From NCBI RefSeq assembly GCF_020085105.1, contig NC_058056.1, positions 14,473,929 through 14,537,928 on the forward strand: 64,000 bases of DNA, in the 5' to 3' direction. Both the position numbers and the translations under genes were made by a program. Below are positions 61,852-64,000 of this stretch, one piece after another (the first letter of the stretch is position 1; every line of letters begins with the position of its first letter). The stretch is from Siniperca chuatsi (Eukaryota; Chordata; Actinopteri; Centrarchiformes; Sinipercidae). The notes below the pieces were generated by a model. The model saw nothing but the letters and a program-made list of their open reading frames with translations. It did not search any database and had not been told where the DNA came from.

Positions 61852-64000
61852 CTTTTCTCTGACAGAGGCAGCTGGGGCCGGGAGAAAGCAGTCAAGTTTA
61901 ATGAAATATAGCAGCTTAGAGTTCAAAGGCTCCACAGTAGGGCCTGTTAAGGGTAGGCTGCGTGATGGAGATGTTTCCAGAAGCTTTATGACGCTGGTGT
62001 AATTTCTCTGTTTCTTTCCTGTTCGGGGAGGTCGGCAGGAGCCTGTTGTTCTGGAGCCATTAGTGAAGGAAGCAGACGCAGATTCACTGCAAACAAGCAG
62101 CGATGTCATTTCAGTGATTCTGCTTTAATCAGATAGATTGACTGGAGCATCTTATTCTCTTTACCTCTTTCTTTTTATTCCACCCCCTCCTGCTGGTTCT
62201 CTAGTCCCTCATGTCACCCAATAGCTCCTCCTGCACCATTCCCACCACCGAAGCAGTTGCTATTCAGCCCACATCAAATGGTGCCGAAGAAAGAGCCATT
62301 GTCCTGGCTGGTCTTACACCGCTCTTATCTATTGATTGGAAAGCAGAGAGGAGAAAATAACAGGTATTGATTACCACACTGGGTGAAGTTGCTGGGCAGG
62401 ACGTCTGGAGGGGTAAGGAAAGACGGCATTCTTCACCCTCCTCTGCCCCACTGCTGTCAGAACAGCCTCCACCGCCACTCCACATATCCAGTCCCCTTTC
62501 ACCCTGCTTCTCCCCTCCGTCCCTCACCTCACCTCCTTTCTTGAACTGCCAAGGTGGCTCTCCCCCTACTCTTTCTCTCTCACTGTTTTATGCCGATTTT
62601 GATCTCTGCTTGTGAAATGTATAGCCAAGCGCAGCAGTAGCCTCTGAACAGAAGCTCTGGCCTTTCACACACTCCCCGAGCTGCGATGTCTGCCTCACTT
62701 TTTGCCTTCACCCAACCCCATCAGTCTCAAGTAAAGTCACCAGCTCTGGATTTGGTTTCTAGCTTTCATGTAGTTTTTTTGTGATTTTTTTTTCTTTTCC
62801 CTCTTATGTTCCTTGAACTCAACTTACTTTTTTCCATCCATTTTGTTATATTGTTGTATTATACAAGTGCTCCTGAGGTTTTAAGAGATGCATGATAGAA
62901 TATTTCCCTGGAAGCACAGGCTCCATTAAACTTCCTCTCTTATGTTAGAGGACTGTCTGCTCTTGTACGGTCTGCTGAGCTAACACAGTGCTGCTGAGTA
63001 GGAGGAAGCATTCTCCAACTTCTATCTGTCTCTCTGCCTCTTATCCTTTATGTAAATACTGCATATTGAAGACACATTCACTCAGATCAGTGTTTATCTT
63101 AGTAATGAATCACTACAGTCTGGCATTGTGCAAAAGCCTTTTGATGCACAAGAAATTCTTGCAGTTGGCTGGAGATTAAGGACCAAATCCTTTTTATTAG
63201 CAGATGTTTACAGTGTTGTTTGAATAACTATATCCTGTATTGGGCAGACGGTGTTGCGTGCATTATCAAGTTGTTCTCATTGCGGCTGGTTCCAGGTGTT
63301 CGCTATTGGAGCGGCTGTCAGCAGCCAAGCCAACCCTTTATTGACATGTTTGCAATGACTAAAAAGACCAAAGCACTTTGTATAGGAGAAAAAATGCATC
63401 ATTACAAATCCACAGGTGTTTTGTAAAAGAGAAAATAAATGAGGAGAGAGGTACCAGCACATCTGAACATTGCTCAACTCTGGCAGCCCTTGTAGTCTAT
63501 TTTTTCTTTCCTAACATATTTCCCTACTGGGATGCCTGCATGTCAGATCAACAGTTCATTAACCCGCTCACAAGGTTTTCGTAAAAATGGCTATATTTAG
63601 TCTGTATCAAAAGAATGCCTCTCATTGAATGTGCCCCTTTCTCTTAAAATAATCCATCACCAAATTGAGCAAAGAAAAACAGAGCTAATTCTGAGAGTCG
63701 CCAGGCCTCCTCCTTCTTTTCCTGCGCTATGAAAGATTCCATTCACACATGGAGCTCAGCTATAATAAGGAGCGCCGTACCAAGGCTGCAATACGGGAAA
63801 GCCCATATGGTCATGTGTGTCATTTTCCATTTACAGAGCAGCTAACAATTCTAACAATTTGAGTAAACACTCACCGGTTTGTCATAAATCTGACAGATTC
63901 CCATTCATCACAGCCTCCATAGAGGACCATGATGCTTAGTTCAGCAACCAGGAGAGAGCCTCAAAAGACTGAAGCTAAAACAGCAGAGAAAAGTGCAGCT

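Larger units (their letters stand above)
50492..64000 (+). other. First coding intron of the signal-peptide gene, to the window end
   Basis: No exon with splice sites and coding character was found. The stretch holds GT and CA microsatellites, a SINE, an internally repeated dispersed element, hAT-like pieces, a third long-inverted-repeat element and a snapback palindrome, listed separately. It could instead include intergenic DNA if the gene ends elsewhere. Confidence 0.5.

Noticed and set aside
61678-62109. 143-codon minus-strand ORF
   Set aside because: Its middle is translated CA/GT microsatellite; no coding evidence on either side.
1-64000. CRISPR arrays, operons, phage or integrated viral genes
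   Set aside because: Nothing of the kind seen; repeats are microsatellites and transposon copies, and genes are spliced vertebrate genes.

Overview
The window is vertebrate genomic DNA, almost certainly from a ray-finned (percomorph-like) fish. Genes are split into many short exons with GT-AG introns. Proteins match vertebrate families. The repeats (Tc1 elements, a tRNA-headed SINE, small inverted-repeat elements, CA/GA/TA microsatellites) are those typical of teleost genomes. There are no bacterial-style operons, CRISPR arrays or viral genes.

Layout. (1) 73-2216, +: the last two coding exons of reep1, an ER-shaping membrane protein. (2) 5713-7716, -: complete mrpl35, a mitochondrial large-subunit ribosomal protein, convergent with reep1 as in human 2p11.2. 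(3) 9327-16582, -: a complete 9-exon gene for a 343-residue cysteine-rich single-pass membrane protein that I cannot name. One of its introns carries a full-length Tc1 transposon whose transposase is broken by two stop codons. (4) 17689-21805, -: complete cfap99, a coiled-coil ciliary protein, 15 exons. (5) 23925-46079, +: complete zfyve28 (LST2), an endosomal FYVE protein that restrains EGF receptor signalling, 14 exons, with a 14-kb first intron. It is divergent from cfap99. The CFAP99-ZFYVE28 pair is also adjacent in human 4p16.3. (6) 49340-64000, +: the first exons (5'UTR and signal peptide) of a further secreted or membrane protein gene whose remaining exons lie beyond the window. FGFRL1 is a guess from gene neighbourhood only.

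For genes 2-5 I rebuilt every coding exon by hand. The reading phases join without a break: 176, 343, 656 and 1011 residues. Intergenic and intronic DNA is AT-rich and scattered with old repeats. These include a long-inverted-repeat element present three times, five pieces of an ATTAATCGATT-rich element, two tRNA-derived SINE copies, a LINE 3' end, a hAT-like element and a snapback palindrome.

The genes do not form one pathway. The window is ordinary fish gene territory in which two blocks that lie on different human chromosomes (2p11.2 and 4p16.3) sit side by side. I found no convincing new biological system. The least explained item is the cysteine-rich membrane protein.
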